Source of the DNA: Enhydrobacter sp.
GTDB lineage: Bacteria; Pseudomonadota; Alphaproteobacteria; Reyranellales; Reyranellaceae
Assembly: GCA_026126105.1 (NCBI GenBank)
Contig: JAHCJV010000014.1
Coordinates: forward strand, 25,050-89,049
Direction: 5' to 3'
DNA: 64,000 bases
Positions 8,996 to 18,391 of the stretch are shown piece after piece; within the stretch, counting starts at the first letter, position 1, and each line of letters opens with the position of its first letter. The notes beneath the pieces are model-generated. The model saw nothing but the letters and a program-made list of their open reading frames with translations, was not told the origin of the DNA and did not search any database. Position numbers and translations under genes: made by a program.

Positions 8996-9078
8996 CCCGC
9001 CTTCATGCCATCGAAGGCCGGCAGCGAGGCGACGCGCGCGTGGGTGACCGGCTCGGAACAGACGATCATGGCGGTCAT
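8992..9078 (-). CDS. Short ORF (28 aa) coupled to the cyclase gene, possible leader peptide
   Basis: ATG at 9078 is preceded at good spacing by TAGGAGG, a near-perfect Shine-Dalgarno sequence whose TAG is also the stop codon of the upstream aldo/keto reductase. The frame encodes 28 residues beginning MTAMIVCSEPV and ends in TGA, which overlaps the GTG start of the cyclase gene (GTGA). This arrangement fits translational coupling AKR - short ORF - cyclase. I recognise no family. It could be a real small protein, a leader peptide, or merely a ribosome-loading device for the cyclase. Confidence 0.5.
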   Translation of the reverse strand: MTAMIVCSEPVTHARVASLPAFDGMKAG

Positions 9079-9087
9079 TACTGCCTC

Positions 9088-10092
<1,005 letters not shown>

Positions 10093-10242
10093 AGATCGTC
10101 TCCAGGTCAGGCGGAATTCAACCGCCTTCTACCACCCTGACACGCCCGATGGTGAAGGAAGACTCCTTGCAAAGAGGGAACAAGGCGGCGTCGGCGACCT
10201 GACCTCCCATGTCCAAAACCGAGCACAAGAAACGATCGCTGG

Positions 10243-11223
10243 CTAGAGCGAAACCTCAAAGCTCTTCTGGAGCACAATCCTGCCCTCGCGAGTAACGAAA
10301 TAGTCTGCTCGATAGCGACCTGGCTTGAATCCCTCCGAGGGCCGCTTTCTTCCGACATAGAGGAGCATCTGTGCCTTGTCTCGGTCGAGCGGCTTCTCGG
10401 CCTGATCCACAAGAGTTTCACCGTCGGGCCCGGTGACAGATAGGCGTTGCACTTGGCCGCGCCTCAACCCGATTGCACGCACGAAAGCGACGAGTGCCGG
10501 GGCATCCTGCGGCAGGCGCGGGTTGGCGCCGATGCCCTCGTCGACTTGGTCCATCGTGATCGGGCCGTCGGCGAATCCTGCGTTCAGAACGGCGGGAGCC
10601 CGGTACGACAGCGACTCCCGAAGGGAGGGCTTCCACAGCACCGTACCAAGTCCGCAGGATCCATCAGGCGCCGCGACAGAGAACGGATCGACGACCTCGC
10701 CGCGCAGCCGGACCACAAAATGAACATGCGGGAACTCCGTCTTGCCGGAGAGGCCGACGTGCCCGATCGGATCGCCGGCTTTCACCCGATCGCCGCGTTT
10801 CACCCGCAGGCTTCCATGCGCGAGATGGCAGTACTGGGTTTCCCAACCGTCCGCATGGGCGATAACGGCACCGTTGCCGCACTCTTGCCCAGCAACGGAT
10901 GGTGCCTCGGGCGCCGAAATCGACATATCGGCCATACCGTCACGCGTACGCAGCACCTGCCCGTCCGCCACGGCCAGCACGTGTACTCCCCGGCGCTGCA
11001 TCGCGAGGGTAGGTACTCGGAAATCTGTGCCATTGTGGCCATCATAAGTGAGCGCGCCACACTGATAGTCGCTGGCGCGATCCGACATGTCGTGATCGAC
11101 GTAATTCTGAACGAGGCAGGTTTGCCCAATTTCGCAATCGAGCGGAAGTCCAAGCTCGATGGCGTAGCCCGCAGTCGGAGCAAAGAAGAAGAGGAGAACC
11201 CCCACGCCGACACTCTGATTCAT
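10243..11223 (-). CDS. Secreted M23-family metallopeptidase
   Basis: Starting at ATG 11223 gives a classic Sec signal peptide (MNQSVGVGVLLFFFAPTAGYA). ATG 11244 would add MSHGLFP, and the frame further upstream is not protein-like. The mature protein has a LytM/M23 zinc site: His and Asp in YDGHNGTDF and the HVHF motif about 110 residues later, with the family's GDRVKAGDPIGHVG loop between. It should cut peptidoglycan cross-bridges in the periplasm or act as a regulator of amidases. The last third (about 110 residues) is a beta-rich extension I do not recognise. Four or more Cys suggest disulphides. Divergent from the ABC transporter operon. Confidence 0.85.
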   Translation of the reverse strand: MNQSVGVGVLLFFFAPTAGYAIELGLPLDCEIGQTCLVQNYVDHDMSDRASDYQCGALTYDGHNGTDFRVPTLAMQRRGVHVLAVADGQVLRTRDGMADMSISAPEAPSVAGQECGNGAVIAHADGWETQYCHLAHGSLRVKRGDRVKAGDPIGHVGLSGKTEFPHVHFVVRLRGEVVDPFSVAAPDGSCGLGTVLWKPSLRESLSYRAPAVLNAGFADGPITMDQVDEGIGANPRLPQDAPALVAFVRAIGLRRGQVQRLSVTGPDGETLVDQAEKPLDRDKAQMLLYVGRKRPSEGFKPGRYRADYFVTREGRIVLQKSFEVSL

Positions 11224-11435
11224 CGGAAAAAGTCCATGCGACATTGAATGCGGGGAAATATCGGAAGGTTCCCACCTTTCGGCGATCGCCTCAACCGTGC
11301 CCCAGCGAGACGGCAACCACCTCGTCCGTCTCAGATCGCTTTTCGTTACGCAATGCAGAGCGCGTGATCGCGTTGACACCACAAGCTGCGAGCGGCACCT
11401 TCTACTGAATAAACGATCATTGATGCGAGGCAATC
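11224..11435. promoter_or_regulatory. Divergent intergenic region between M23 peptidase and Liv-type ABC operon
   Basis: About 210 nt between two outward-facing starts must hold both promoters. A GAGG ribosome-binding sequence precedes ATG 11436. I could not define -35/-10 boxes with confidence. Confidence 0.4.
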
Positions 11436-12602
11436 ATGACGACGATCGGGGTTGAGCGACGCCATTTCATGCTCGGGGCAGCCGCTGGCGCCGCATCGTT
11501 CAGCCTGCCCGCGCTGGCTCAGGGAGAGCCGATCAAGGTCGGCGTCATCATTCCCATGTCCGGCCCGGCCGGCCCCAACGGTCAGGGCGTTGCCCACGCG
11601 GTGTCGATCGCGGCCGAGATGATCAACGCCAAGGGCGGCGTGATGGGTCGCAAGATCGTGGTCGTCGCCAAGGACGACGAGAGCACACCCGCCGTCGGCG
11701 TGACACGCGCCAACGAGATGGTGGCGGAGAAGGTCGCGCTGGTGATCGAGGGTTGGAACAGCCCTGTGACCCTCGCCATGCAGCCGGTGCTGGCCCGCGC
11801 CGACATCCTCGACATCACCGCGGTGTCGAAGGCCGATCCGATCCTCGCTGGCACGGCCAATCCCTTCGCCATCCGCATCAATAGCTCGAACGGTCAGGAT
11901 GGCGGGGTGATCGCCGACATCCTCCTCAATCATCTCGGCGCCAAGCGAATCGGGTTCCTGTCGCAGAACGACGCCTACGGCAACGGCGCGCAGGCGGTGA
12001 TCGAGGCCGAGCTCAAGAAGATCGGCAAGCCCTACGAGCGGGTCGTCGTCGAGCAGTTCCCGTTCAAGCAGACCGACTTCCGCGTCAGCCTGGCCAACGT
12101 CAAGCAGGCAAAGCCGGATGCCGTGGTCGCCATCAATGCCGCCGAGTCGTCCGGCATGCCCGCACTGATCCAGCAGTACCGTCAGGCCGGCGTCGAGGGC
12201 ACCTTCGTCGGGGCCGTCGGTACGATATTGCCCACGGTTTTCCGTATCGCCGGTGAGGCGATGACGGGTGTGGTCTCGGCGGATATCTATTTTCCCGACC
12301 TGCCGCCCTTCGATGGCATCAAGGAGAACCTGGACTTCATCGCCGCATTCAAGAAGGCGCACGACCGGATCCCCGACAAGGGCGATGCACTCGGCGCCCA
12401 GGCGCTGATCTGCTGGGCGAGCGCCGCAAACGCGACCAAGAGCCTAGACCGCAAGACGGTGGCCGGCGCGATCCGCGGAAAGACGATCGCAGGAACGATC
12501 TTCGGCGACATGACGTTCGAGGCCAATGGCCAAGCGCAGCACAAGGCCACCCTCTTCAAGGTCACTGACGGCAAGACCGCCAAGCTCGAGGTCTTGAAGT
12601 AG
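11436..12602 (+). CDS. livJ: Branched-chain amino acid-type ABC transporter, substrate-binding protein
   Basis: Periplasmic Leu/Ile/Val-type binding protein (Peripla_BP_6), 388 residues. It begins MTTIGVERRHFMLGAAAG and is cleaved after ALAQ, so a twin-arginine-like export signal is likely. The mature start IKVGVIIPMSGPAG and the NDAYGNG and FKQTDF segments are typical. It is the first gene of a five-gene operon whose members touch or overlap. Many paralogues in alphaproteobacteria bind amides, urea, aromatic acids or short peptides rather than branched-chain amino acids, so the ligand is open. The symbol reflects the family, not a tested substrate. Confidence 0.9.
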   Translation: MTTIGVERRHFMLGAAAGAASFSLPALAQGEPIKVGVIIPMSGPAGPNGQGVAHAVSIAAEMINAKGGVMGRKIVVVAKDDESTPAVGVTRANEMVAEKVALVIEGWNSPVTLAMQPVLARADILDITAVSKADPILAGTANPFAIRINSSNGQDGGVIADILLNHLGAKRIGFLSQNDAYGNGAQAVIEAELKKIGKPYERVVVEQFPFKQTDFRVSLANVKQAKPDAVVAINAAESSGMPALIQQYRQAGVEGTFVGAVGTILPTVFRIAGEAMTGVVSADIYFPDLPPFDGIKENLDFIAAFKKAHDRIPDKGDALGAQALICWASAANATKSLDRKTVAGAIRGKTIAGTIFGDMTFEANGQAQHKATLFKVTDGKTAKLEVLK

Positions 12603-12603
12603 C

Positions 12604-13365
12604 TTGGCGCTCCTTCGCGTTGCCGGGCTGACGGTCCGCTACGGGGCGCTGACCGCGCTTGCCGACATGTCGTGGCAGGTCGAGGCCGGCGAAATCCTGG
12701 GCATCATCGGTCCGAATGGAGCCGGCAAGAGCTCGTGCTTCGCGGCCGTAACGCATGCCGTGCGCCGCGACGGCGCGGTCTGGCTGGCCGACGAGAACGT
12801 CACAAGCCTCCCGACGCACGTGGTGGCGCGGCGCGGCCTGCGCCGCACCTTCCAGCAGAACGCTTTCTTCGGCGAGCTGACCCTGCTCGAGAACGCGATG
12901 GCGGCGATGCTGCGCGAGCACTCGACCTCGCTGCTGCGCTCGATCGCCCTGCCTTGGCAGGAACGCGCAGCGCGCCGGCGCGCTGAAGGCGCCGCTGCCG
13001 AGCTTCTGACTTCCTTCGGCATCGGACCCGACGACCACGGCAAACGGCCAGGCGACATCGCTTACGGCACGCAACGGCTGCTGTCGGTGGTGCTTGCATA
13101 CGGGGCGGGCGCGCGGGCGCTGCTGATCGACGAGCCCGCGGCCGGCACCGGCGGCACCGACATGCAGCGGCTTGCCGACCTGCTGGTCGAGCTGCGCCGC
13201 CGGGGCGTCGCCGTGGTCGTGATCGAGCATCACATGGATCTTATCATGGCGATCGCCGACCGGATCGTCGTTATCGACCAGGGCCGCAAGCTCGCGGAAG
13301 GCACACCCGCGGAGGTGCAGCGCAACGCCGCCGTGCTCGAAGCCTATCTCGGGCGCGCAGCATGA
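12604..13365 (+). CDS. livG: ABC transporter ATP-binding protein, LivG type, with degenerate signature motif
   Basis: ATPase subunit starting on TTG one base after the binding-protein stop. Walker A is GPNGAGKS (about residues 37-44) and Walker B is ALLIDEPAAG. The signature that should read LSYGxQ reads IAYGTQ, the D-loop after Walker B reads GTGGTD instead of the usual GLNPxE, and the switch His is in IEHHMD. It still pairs with LivF, whose motifs are intact, so one of the two ATP sites of the heterodimer may be weak, as in other asymmetric ABC proteins. It overlaps livF by 4 nt (ATGA). Confidence 0.88.
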   Translation: MALLRVAGLTVRYGALTALADMSWQVEAGEILGIIGPNGAGKSSCFAAVTHAVRRDGAVWLADENVTSLPTHVVARRGLRRTFQQNAFFGELTLLENAMAAMLREHSTSLLRSIALPWQERAARRRAEGAAAELLTSFGIGPDDHGKRPGDIAYGTQRLLSVVLAYGAGARALLIDEPAAGTGGTDMQRLADLLVELRRRGVAVVVIEHHMDLIMAIADRIVVIDQGRKLAEGTPAEVQRNAAVLEAYLGRAA

Positions 13366-14093
13366 CGAACGCGCTCGAAGCCTCGGGCGTCTCCGTGCGC
13401 TACGGCGGCAACCTCGCGGTCGATGGCGTCGATGTCATCGTGCCAGTGGGAAAGATGATCGGCATGGTCGGCGCCAACGGTGCCGGCAAGAGTACGCTGA
13501 TCAATGCCCTCGCCGGCTGGTCGCGCGGTGCGCCACAGGTGCGCGGTACGGTTCAACTCGCTGGCAGGTCGATGGACGGCCTGCCGCCGCATCGTCGCGC
13601 CGCGCACGGGCTGGTGCTGGTGCCGGAAGGCAAAGGCATTTTCGCCGACCTCACCGTCACCGAGAACCTTGCACTCGTCAGGCCCCCCGCCGACACGACC
13701 GACCGTCACGTGTTCTCGATGGAGGAGATCTACGGCCTGTTTCCGCGGCTCGCCGAGCGGCGCGGACACAAAGGCGGCATGCTCTCGGGCGGCGAACGCC
13801 AGATGGTGGCGGTGAGCCGCGCGCTGCGCGCTGCACCGCGCGTGCTGCTGCTCGACGAGCCGTCAGCCGGGCTGGCGCCGCGTCTCGTCTACGAGCTGCT
13901 GGCCACGATGCGCTCACTCGTCGATCGCGGCCTATCGCTGCTGCTCGTCGAGCAGAACGTGCGCGCCACGCTCGAGCTCGTCGATGAACTCTACCTGCTG
14001 GAGCGCGGAAAGGTCGTCGCAAAGGGGCCCGCGGCGTCGATGAAGGACGATCCGCGCATCCTCGAAGCGTATCTCGGAAGCCTCACCGCATGA
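13362..14093 (+). CDS. livF: ABC transporter ATP-binding protein, LivF type
   Basis: Second ATPase subunit, 243 residues. Walker A GANGAGKST (about residues 33-41), signature LSGGERQ, Walker B VLLLDEPSAGLAP and switch His region LVEQNV (Gln/Asn in place of His, the usual LivF form) are all in place. The motif VPEGKGIF is typical of LivF. Start overlaps the livG stop and its own stop overlaps livH (ATGA both times), so the operon is tightly coupled. The complex should power uptake of the solute caught by the first gene product. Confidence 0.92.
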   Translation: MTNALEASGVSVRYGGNLAVDGVDVIVPVGKMIGMVGANGAGKSTLINALAGWSRGAPQVRGTVQLAGRSMDGLPPHRRAAHGLVLVPEGKGIFADLTVTENLALVRPPADTTDRHVFSMEEIYGLFPRLAERRGHKGGMLSGGERQMVAVSRALRAAPRVLLLDEPSAGLAPRLVYELLATMRSLVDRGLSLLLVEQNVRATLELVDELYLLERGKVVAKGPAASMKDDPRILEAYLGSLTA

Positions 14094-14944
14094 CCCTCGC
14101 GCAACAGCTCATCAACGGCCTGGTGCTGGGCTCCGGCTATGCCCTCATCGCGATCGGCTGGACCGTGCTGCTGGGCGCGGCTCGGCTGGTCAACTTCGCC
14201 CATGGCCAGCTCTACATGCTGGGCGCCTTCATCGCCTGGGCCGCAATGACGAAACTCGGCGTGAATTACTTCGTCGCCGTGCCGATCGCCGTGCTGGCGC
14301 TCGGACTGCTGGGCGTTCTCCTGCAGGGCATGATGCTGCGGCTGGTGATGCAGCAGAACCTGACCAGCCTGATGATCGTCACCCTCGGGTTCGGCTACGT
14401 CTTCCAGGGCGGCGCGGCGCGCACGTTCGGTGGCGATCCCGAGCGCTTCATCAGCCCTTTGCAGAACGCCAACATCCGCTTCGGCGAGATCTGGTTCACC
14501 TGGCAGGACGTGCTGACCCTGGTCTGCACCTTGGTGCTGTTCGGTGCACTTTGGCTGGTGCTGAACCGCACCCGCCTCGGCGCCCTGGTGCGCTCGGTGG
14601 CCGAGGATCCCAAGCTGGCACAGCTCTTCGGCATCGACGCCGCGCGGGTCTACATCGGCGTCTTCGTCTTCGAGTGCGCCGCTGTGGCTCTCGCCGCAGG
14701 CCTGGTGGCGCCGCGCAGCCCAATTCTCGCCAGCATGGGCTTCGACGAGGTGATCCTGACCTTCGTGGTCGTGGTGCTGGGCGGCATCGGCAGCGTCGGC
14801 GGAAGCCTGCTCGCAGGCCTCGGGCTCGGCATGTTCACGGCCCTGTTCGGCGCGCTGGTCTCGCCCGCCTACACCACGGCAGCCGCCTTCCTGGTGCTGC
14901 TCGTGGTTCTGGCCGCGCGGCCGCGCGGTCTCCGTGCCCGGTGA
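14090..14944 (+). CDS. livH: ABC transporter permease, LivH type
   Basis: Inner-membrane permease of about 284 residues with eight or so transmembrane segments. N-terminal QQLINGLVLGSGYALIAIGWTVLLGAARLVNFAHGQLYMLGAF is the family opening, with NFAHG the diagnostic motif. The EAA-like coupling segment lies near GALVRSVAEDPKLAQLFGID. Overlaps livF upstream. livM begins about 10 nt after the stop, or overlaps it if GTG 14934 is used. Confidence 0.92.
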   Translation: MTLAQQLINGLVLGSGYALIAIGWTVLLGAARLVNFAHGQLYMLGAFIAWAAMTKLGVNYFVAVPIAVLALGLLGVLLQGMMLRLVMQQNLTSLMIVTLGFGYVFQGGAARTFGGDPERFISPLQNANIRFGEIWFTWQDVLTLVCTLVLFGALWLVLNRTRLGALVRSVAEDPKLAQLFGIDAARVYIGVFVFECAAVALAAGLVAPRSPILASMGFDEVILTFVVVVLGGIGSVGGSLLAGLGLGMFTALFGALVSPAYTTAAAFLVLLVVLAARPRGLRAR

Positions 14945-14954
14945 GGTGGCCAAG

Positions 14955-15938
14955 ATGAAGGCGTTCGCCACCCCCGCAGCGCTGATCCTTGCGGCGCTCG
15001 CCTACTTCGTGCCGTCGGTCGCAGGCGGCGCGCCGGTTGCCTATGCCGCCTGCACCACGATCGCCATCCTCGCGGTGATGGCCTACGGCGCCGATCTGAT
15101 CCTGTCCTATCTCGGCGAGGTGAGCCTCGGCCACACCATCTTCTGGGCCGCCGGCGGCTATGCCGCCTCGATGCTGGCTGTCAATGCCGGTTGGAATGGC
15201 TGGCAGACGGCAGCAGCGGCGATCGCCATCTCGCTCATCCTGGCCGCGGTGCTCGGCCTCGTGACCTTGCGCACGCGCGAGTTCGTGTTCTCGCTGGTGA
15301 CCTATGCCGCCGCCGTGGTGGCGATGGAGGTTGCCTTCAACTGGTCGTTCCTCGGCGGCTCGGACGGCATCGTCGGCGTGCCGCCCCTCGAGCTGACCTT
15401 GTTCGGCCGCGGCATCACGGGTTCGGCCAATGCCGATCTCTGGCCGATCGCCTGGGTGCTGCTGATGCTGACCCTGCTGTTCGTCGAGCGCTTCCGCCGC
15501 TCGCGCCTCGGCACTTCCGCGCTGATGGTGCAGATGAATCCCGATCTCGCCCAGGCGCTGGGCGTCGATGCCCGGGCGGTGCGCTTCCTCGTGTTCGTGA
15601 CCTCGGCCCCGATCTCGGCGCTGGCCGGCTGGCTCTATGCCTATCAGCGTGCCTATGTCGGCCCGGACATGTTCGAAAGCTACTTCCTGGTGCTGATGCT
15701 GACAGCCATCGTCGTGGTGGGAAGGCGCCTGCTGCTCGGACCGCTGATCGGCACTGCGCTGATCATCATGCAGCAGACGTTCTTTTCGATCGGCGGCGAT
15801 GGCGACAAGATCATCCTGGGCACGGTTCTGGCGGCTATTCTGCTGCTGTGGCCGCGGGGCCTGATCGGGCTATGGGATGTCCTGAAAAGGCTGCGAGCGA
15901 GCGCTCGATCGACGACGGCTCCAGCCCCTCGACAATAA
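14955..15938 (+). CDS. livM: ABC transporter permease, LivM type
   Basis: Second permease subunit, about 327 residues, with SYLGEVSLGHTIFWAAGGY near the N-terminus (family motif GxxSLGHxxFxxxGAY) and a coupling segment VQMNPDLAQALGVDAR. ATG 14955 is preceded by GAGGTGG at ideal spacing and is preferred; the frame also opens at GTG 14934 inside livH. The final 104 nt run into the convergent CobW-family gene, so the C-terminal tail (after WPRGLIGLWDVL, where the family usually ends) is encoded opposite another protein. Confidence 0.9.
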   Translation: MKAFATPAALILAALAYFVPSVAGGAPVAYAACTTIAILAVMAYGADLILSYLGEVSLGHTIFWAAGGYAASMLAVNAGWNGWQTAAAAIAISLILAAVLGLVTLRTREFVFSLVTYAAAVVAMEVAFNWSFLGGSDGIVGVPPLELTLFGRGITGSANADLWPIAWVLLMLTLLFVERFRRSRLGTSALMVQMNPDLAQALGVDARAVRFLVFVTSAPISALAGWLYAYQRAYVGPDMFESYFLVLMLTAIVVVGRRLLLGPLIGTALIIMQQTFFSIGGDGDKIILGTVLAAILLLWPRGLIGLWDVLKRLRASARSTTAPAPRQ

Positions 15939-16812
15939 ACACCAGCCGCGAACGGCGGTCCGCGCCGGGCCAGCCTTCCATGTGCTTCGGCGGGTGGACG
16001 AGATGCTGGACGCCGTGCACGGCAACCGGTGTGTCAGATCCTTCGACGTTCAGAATTCCTTTCACACGCAGGACCTTCTCACCGTGACGATTGAGCAGCA
16101 TCGTCAGCCAGACGCCGAACATGGTCCAGTCGAGCGCGCCATCGAACCTCAGGACGAACGACTGCACCGCTCCATGCGGCGCCTCCACGGCGGCCGGAAA
16201 GGCGCGCAATGGCGAGTGAGCCCCGTCGTCGAACAGCATTGCAGCCGCGATCGGCTGCTCCGCGGCCCGCAACAGCGGCGCGTCGGGATTGAGAAGGTGC
16301 AGCTCCGCGATCAGTGCCTCGTAGTCCGGCGCGAGGTCGGTCTTGGTCAGCACAAGCCGGTCGGCCACGGCGACCTGCTTGATGGCCTCCGGGCGGCCGA
16401 GGCCATTCACGGCATCGACGGTGGTGATCACGTTACCGAGGCGAAAATGATGCCGCAGCACGGGATCGGCCTGCACGGTCGACAGGATCGGGAACGGGTC
16501 GGCCAACCCCGAACTCTCCACCACGAGCCGCCGGAAGGCAGGCACCACGCCGCGTTCGCGCTTCGAATGGAGGTCCTTGATGGCCGTCGACAGCTCGCCA
16601 CGGATGGTGCAGCACAGGCACCCCGTCGCCAGCAGCACAACGGTTTCGTCAATGTGCCCCAGCAGATGATGATCGAGCCCGACTTCGCCGAACTCGTTGA
16701 TCAGCACCGCGGTGTCGGCAAGCGCCGGATCGGCCAGCAGCCGCTGCAGCAGGGTGGTCTTGCCTGATCCCAGGAAGCCGGTGATCAGGTTGACCGGCGT
16801 GAAATCAACCAC
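15835..16812 (-). CDS. CobW/COG0523-family GTPase (metallochaperone)
   Basis: GTP-dependent metal-insertion protein of about 325 residues. Walker A GFLGSGKTT (residues 12-20), the metal-binding CxCC of the family as GCLCC (Cys65, 67, 68), the ESSGLADP switch motif and the NKxD-like LTKTDL are all visible. A CobW C-terminal domain with His residues covers about 215-310. Members deliver Zn, Co or other metals to a client enzyme. The client may be the polysaccharide deacetylase two genes upstream on this strand, a family that needs Zn or another divalent ion. Its start overlaps the preceding gene by 8 nt, and its 3' end overlaps livM by 104 nt tail to tail. Confidence 0.9.
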   Translation of the reverse strand: MVDFTPVNLITGFLGSGKTTLLQRLLADPALADTAVLINEFGEVGLDHHLLGHIDETVVLLATGCLCCTIRGELSTAIKDLHSKRERGVVPAFRRLVVESSGLADPFPILSTVQADPVLRHHFRLGNVITTVDAVNGLGRPEAIKQVAVADRLVLTKTDLAPDYEALIAELHLLNPDAPLLRAAEQPIAAAMLFDDGAHSPLRAFPAAVEAPHGAVQSFVLRFDGALDWTMFGVWLTMLLNRHGEKVLRVKGILNVEGSDTPVAVHGVQHLVHPPKHMEGWPGADRRSRLVFIVEGLEPSSIERSLAAFSGHPIARSGPAATAAE

Positions 16813-17134
16813 CGGTCGCCTCCAGCCGGTCGATCAGGCGCGGATCGAGCGGGTCGCAGGGTCGGCCGGTCAGCTTCTCGGCGGCGGCCCAAAGATGCGT
16901 GAGATTGTCGACGATCTCGCTCTTGCCGGTCAGTGTCGACAGGATGAAGGACGAGGCCTGCCAGTCCGTCAGGACAAGCCCATAGAAGGACAACACCTTT
17001 TGCGCACACGCGACCCGATTGACCCGTTCGCGCCGGCGCTGCAGCGAATCGACGTTGCGCGTGTAGACGCCGGGCCGCGCCGCGGCGTCGGTCCAGTCGC
17101 CCCCGCCGCCAAGCACGCCGCACAGGCCGCACAT
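16805..17134 (-). CDS. Conserved-looking small CxxC protein, unknown function
   Basis: A 109-residue protein beginning MCGLCGVLGGGGDWTD. The N-terminal CxxC could bind metal or act in redox chemistry. The rest is predicted mostly helical (for example VACAQKVLSFYGLVLTDW and DNLTHLWAAAEKLTG) with no signal peptide. It sits between the polysaccharide deacetylase gene (10-nt gap) and the CobW gene (8-nt overlap), so the three are clearly co-translated. The start resembles the MCGI of class II glutamine amidotransferases, but the protein is far too short and lacks that fold's later motifs. Function not recognised; the context suggests a part in metal delivery to, or activity of, the deacetylase. 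Confidence 0.75.
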   Translation of the reverse strand: MCGLCGVLGGGGDWTDAAARPGVYTRNVDSLQRRRERVNRVACAQKVLSFYGLVLTDWQASSFILSTLTGKSEIVDNLTHLWAAAEKLTGRPCDPLDPRLIDRLEATGG

Positions 17135-17144
17135 TGGCCGGCAG

Positions 17145-18026
17145 TCACTTCTTGCGCGGGAAGCGCTTGGCGAAGTCGTCGGCCATCTCGTTCATGGTGA
17201 CGAATTTCACGCCCGGATGGCCGGCCATGTAGTGATAGAGCCGTTCCAGCATCGCCAGCACGTGCGGCCGGCCCGAGACGTCGGGATGGATGGTCATGGG
17301 AAACACCGCGTAATCGTACTCGCGATAGACCCAGTCGAACTGGTCGCGCCACATCTCCTCGATGTCGCGCGGATTCACGAAGCCGTGGCTGTTGGGCGAC
17401 TTCTTGATGAACATCATCGGCGGCAGGTCGTCGAGGTACCAGCTCGCCGGGATCTCGATCAGGTCGGTCTCGTGTCCGCGCTTCAACGGCACCATCCACT
17501 CCCGAGGCTTCTTGGCGTAGTCGATCTTGGTCCAGCTGTCGCCGACCCGCACATAGTAGGGCGTATGGTCGTTGTGCATCAGCGAATGGTCGTACTTTAT
17601 GCCGCGCTCGAGCAGCAGCTCGTTGGTAACCGGAGAGAATTCCCACCATGGCGCGACATAGCCGGTCGGCCGCTTGCCGGAGAGCTGCGTGACCAGCTCG
17701 ATGCACTTGTCGAGGATCTCAATCTCCTGCTCGCGGGTCATGGCGATCGGGTTCTCGTGGCTGTAGCCATGGATTCCGATCTCGTGCCCGGCCTCGGCCA
17801 CCGCCTGCATTTCCTTGGGAAAGGTCTCGATCGAATGGCCCGGGATGAACCAGGTCGTCTTGATGCCGAGCCGCTGGAACATCTTCAGCAGGCGAGGACT
17901 GCCGACCTCGCCTGCGAACAAGCCACGCGAAATATCGTCAGGGGAATCCTCACCGCCATAGCTTCCCAGCCATCCGGCAACTGCGTCGACGTCGATCCCA
18001 AATCCACAGAGAATTTCCTTGGCCAT
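17145..18026 (-). CDS. Polysaccharide deacetylase-family (NodB fold) hydrolase
   Basis: Cytosolic metal-dependent deacetylase or amidohydrolase of 293 residues, no signal peptide. The catalytic Asp region is GFGIDVDA (Asp12/Asp14), the metal His pair is HGYSH (His86, His90), and [11 protein letters not shown] is the RxPxxxxN-like third motif in altered form. This is the cytoplasmic branch of the family (relatives include PuuE-type allantoinases and the Helicobacter PgdA-like enzyme), which often act on small amides rather than cell-wall glycans. First gene of the operon with the CxxC protein and the CobW GTPase. It lies beside a Liv-type ABC transporter, so an imported amide may be the substrate (inference). 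Confidence 0.85.
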   Translation of the reverse strand: MAKEILCGFGIDVDAVAGWLGSYGGEDSPDDISRGLFAGEVGSPRLLKMFQRLGIKTTWFIPGHSIETFPKEMQAVAEAGHEIGIHGYSHENPIAMTREQEIEILDKCIELVTQLSGKRPTGYVAPWWEFSPVTNELLLERGIKYDHSLMHNDHTPYYVRVGDSWTKIDYAKKPREWMVPLKRGHETDLIEIPASWYLDDLPPMMFIKKSPNSHGFVNPRDIEEMWRDQFDWVYREYDYAVFPMTIHPDVSGRPHVLAMLERLYHYMAGHPGVKFVTMNEMADDFAKRFPRKK

Positions 18027-18070
18027 GTCCGGTGCTCCTCCGCATCATTCCACGCACCCAAACAGCAAAA

Positions 18071-18098
18071 AGCGTTCCGGACCTAGGTCCGGAACGCT
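18071..18098 (-). terminator. Rho-independent terminator (28-nt perfect palindrome plus T run)
   Basis: A perfect 28-nt inverted repeat, arms AGCGTTCCGGAC around a central CTAG, is followed on the minus strand by TTTTGCTGTT. It lies about 55 nt past the stop of the small secreted-protein gene (18155-18391) and before the deacetylase start, so it should separate these two units. Confidence 0.8.
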
Positions 18099-18154
18099 CT
18101 TGCTCAGCCTGTCGAAGTCGCGCCGGACGGCCCCAAGCCCCGCCCGCACCGCGC

Positions 18155-18391
18155 CTACAGGCCGACTTGTACCGACGGCGAAAGAACTCTGCGCTCCCGG
18201 AACTGCGAGCTGCCACGATCCTTCGTGGCCATCGCCTTTGGCAGAGTCGACCTGGCTGTATCGACGAGAACGAACGGTTCATTGCTGGAGGGCCCGTTGG
18301 CGACAGCCCGTCCCTCGATGATGCTTGCTGCCGCGAACGTGATGACCAGAGCGGCGACCAACATGCTCGTTGCAATAACGATGTGACGCAT
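18155..18391 (-). CDS. Small secreted or membrane-anchored protein, unknown function
   Basis: A 78-residue ORF that opens MRHIVIATSMLVAALVITFAA, a good signal peptide or single membrane helix, followed by a polar Ser/Arg-rich tail with no known motif. The strong terminator just downstream on the same strand supports it as a transcribed gene. I do not recognise a family. Confidence 0.55.
   Translation of the reverse strand: MRHIVIATSMLVAALVITFAAASIIEGRAVANGPSSNEPFVLVDTARSTLPKAMATKDRGSSQFRERRVLSPSVQVGL

Noticed and set aside
11420..11433. TTGATGCGAGGCAA looks like a relaxed FixK box
   Set aside because: It lies 2 nt before the livJ start codon and contains the ribosome-binding GAGG, so it cannot act as an activator site; chance match.
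16805..17134. MCGLCG start suggested a class II glutamine amidotransferase
   Set aside because: At 109 residues it is far too short and lacks the later amidotransferase motifs; better described as an unknown CxxC protein.
18071..18098. Perfect palindrome as a recombination or attachment site
   Set aside because: No integrase or duplicated partner site nearby, and a T run follows on the minus strand; terminator is the simpler reading.
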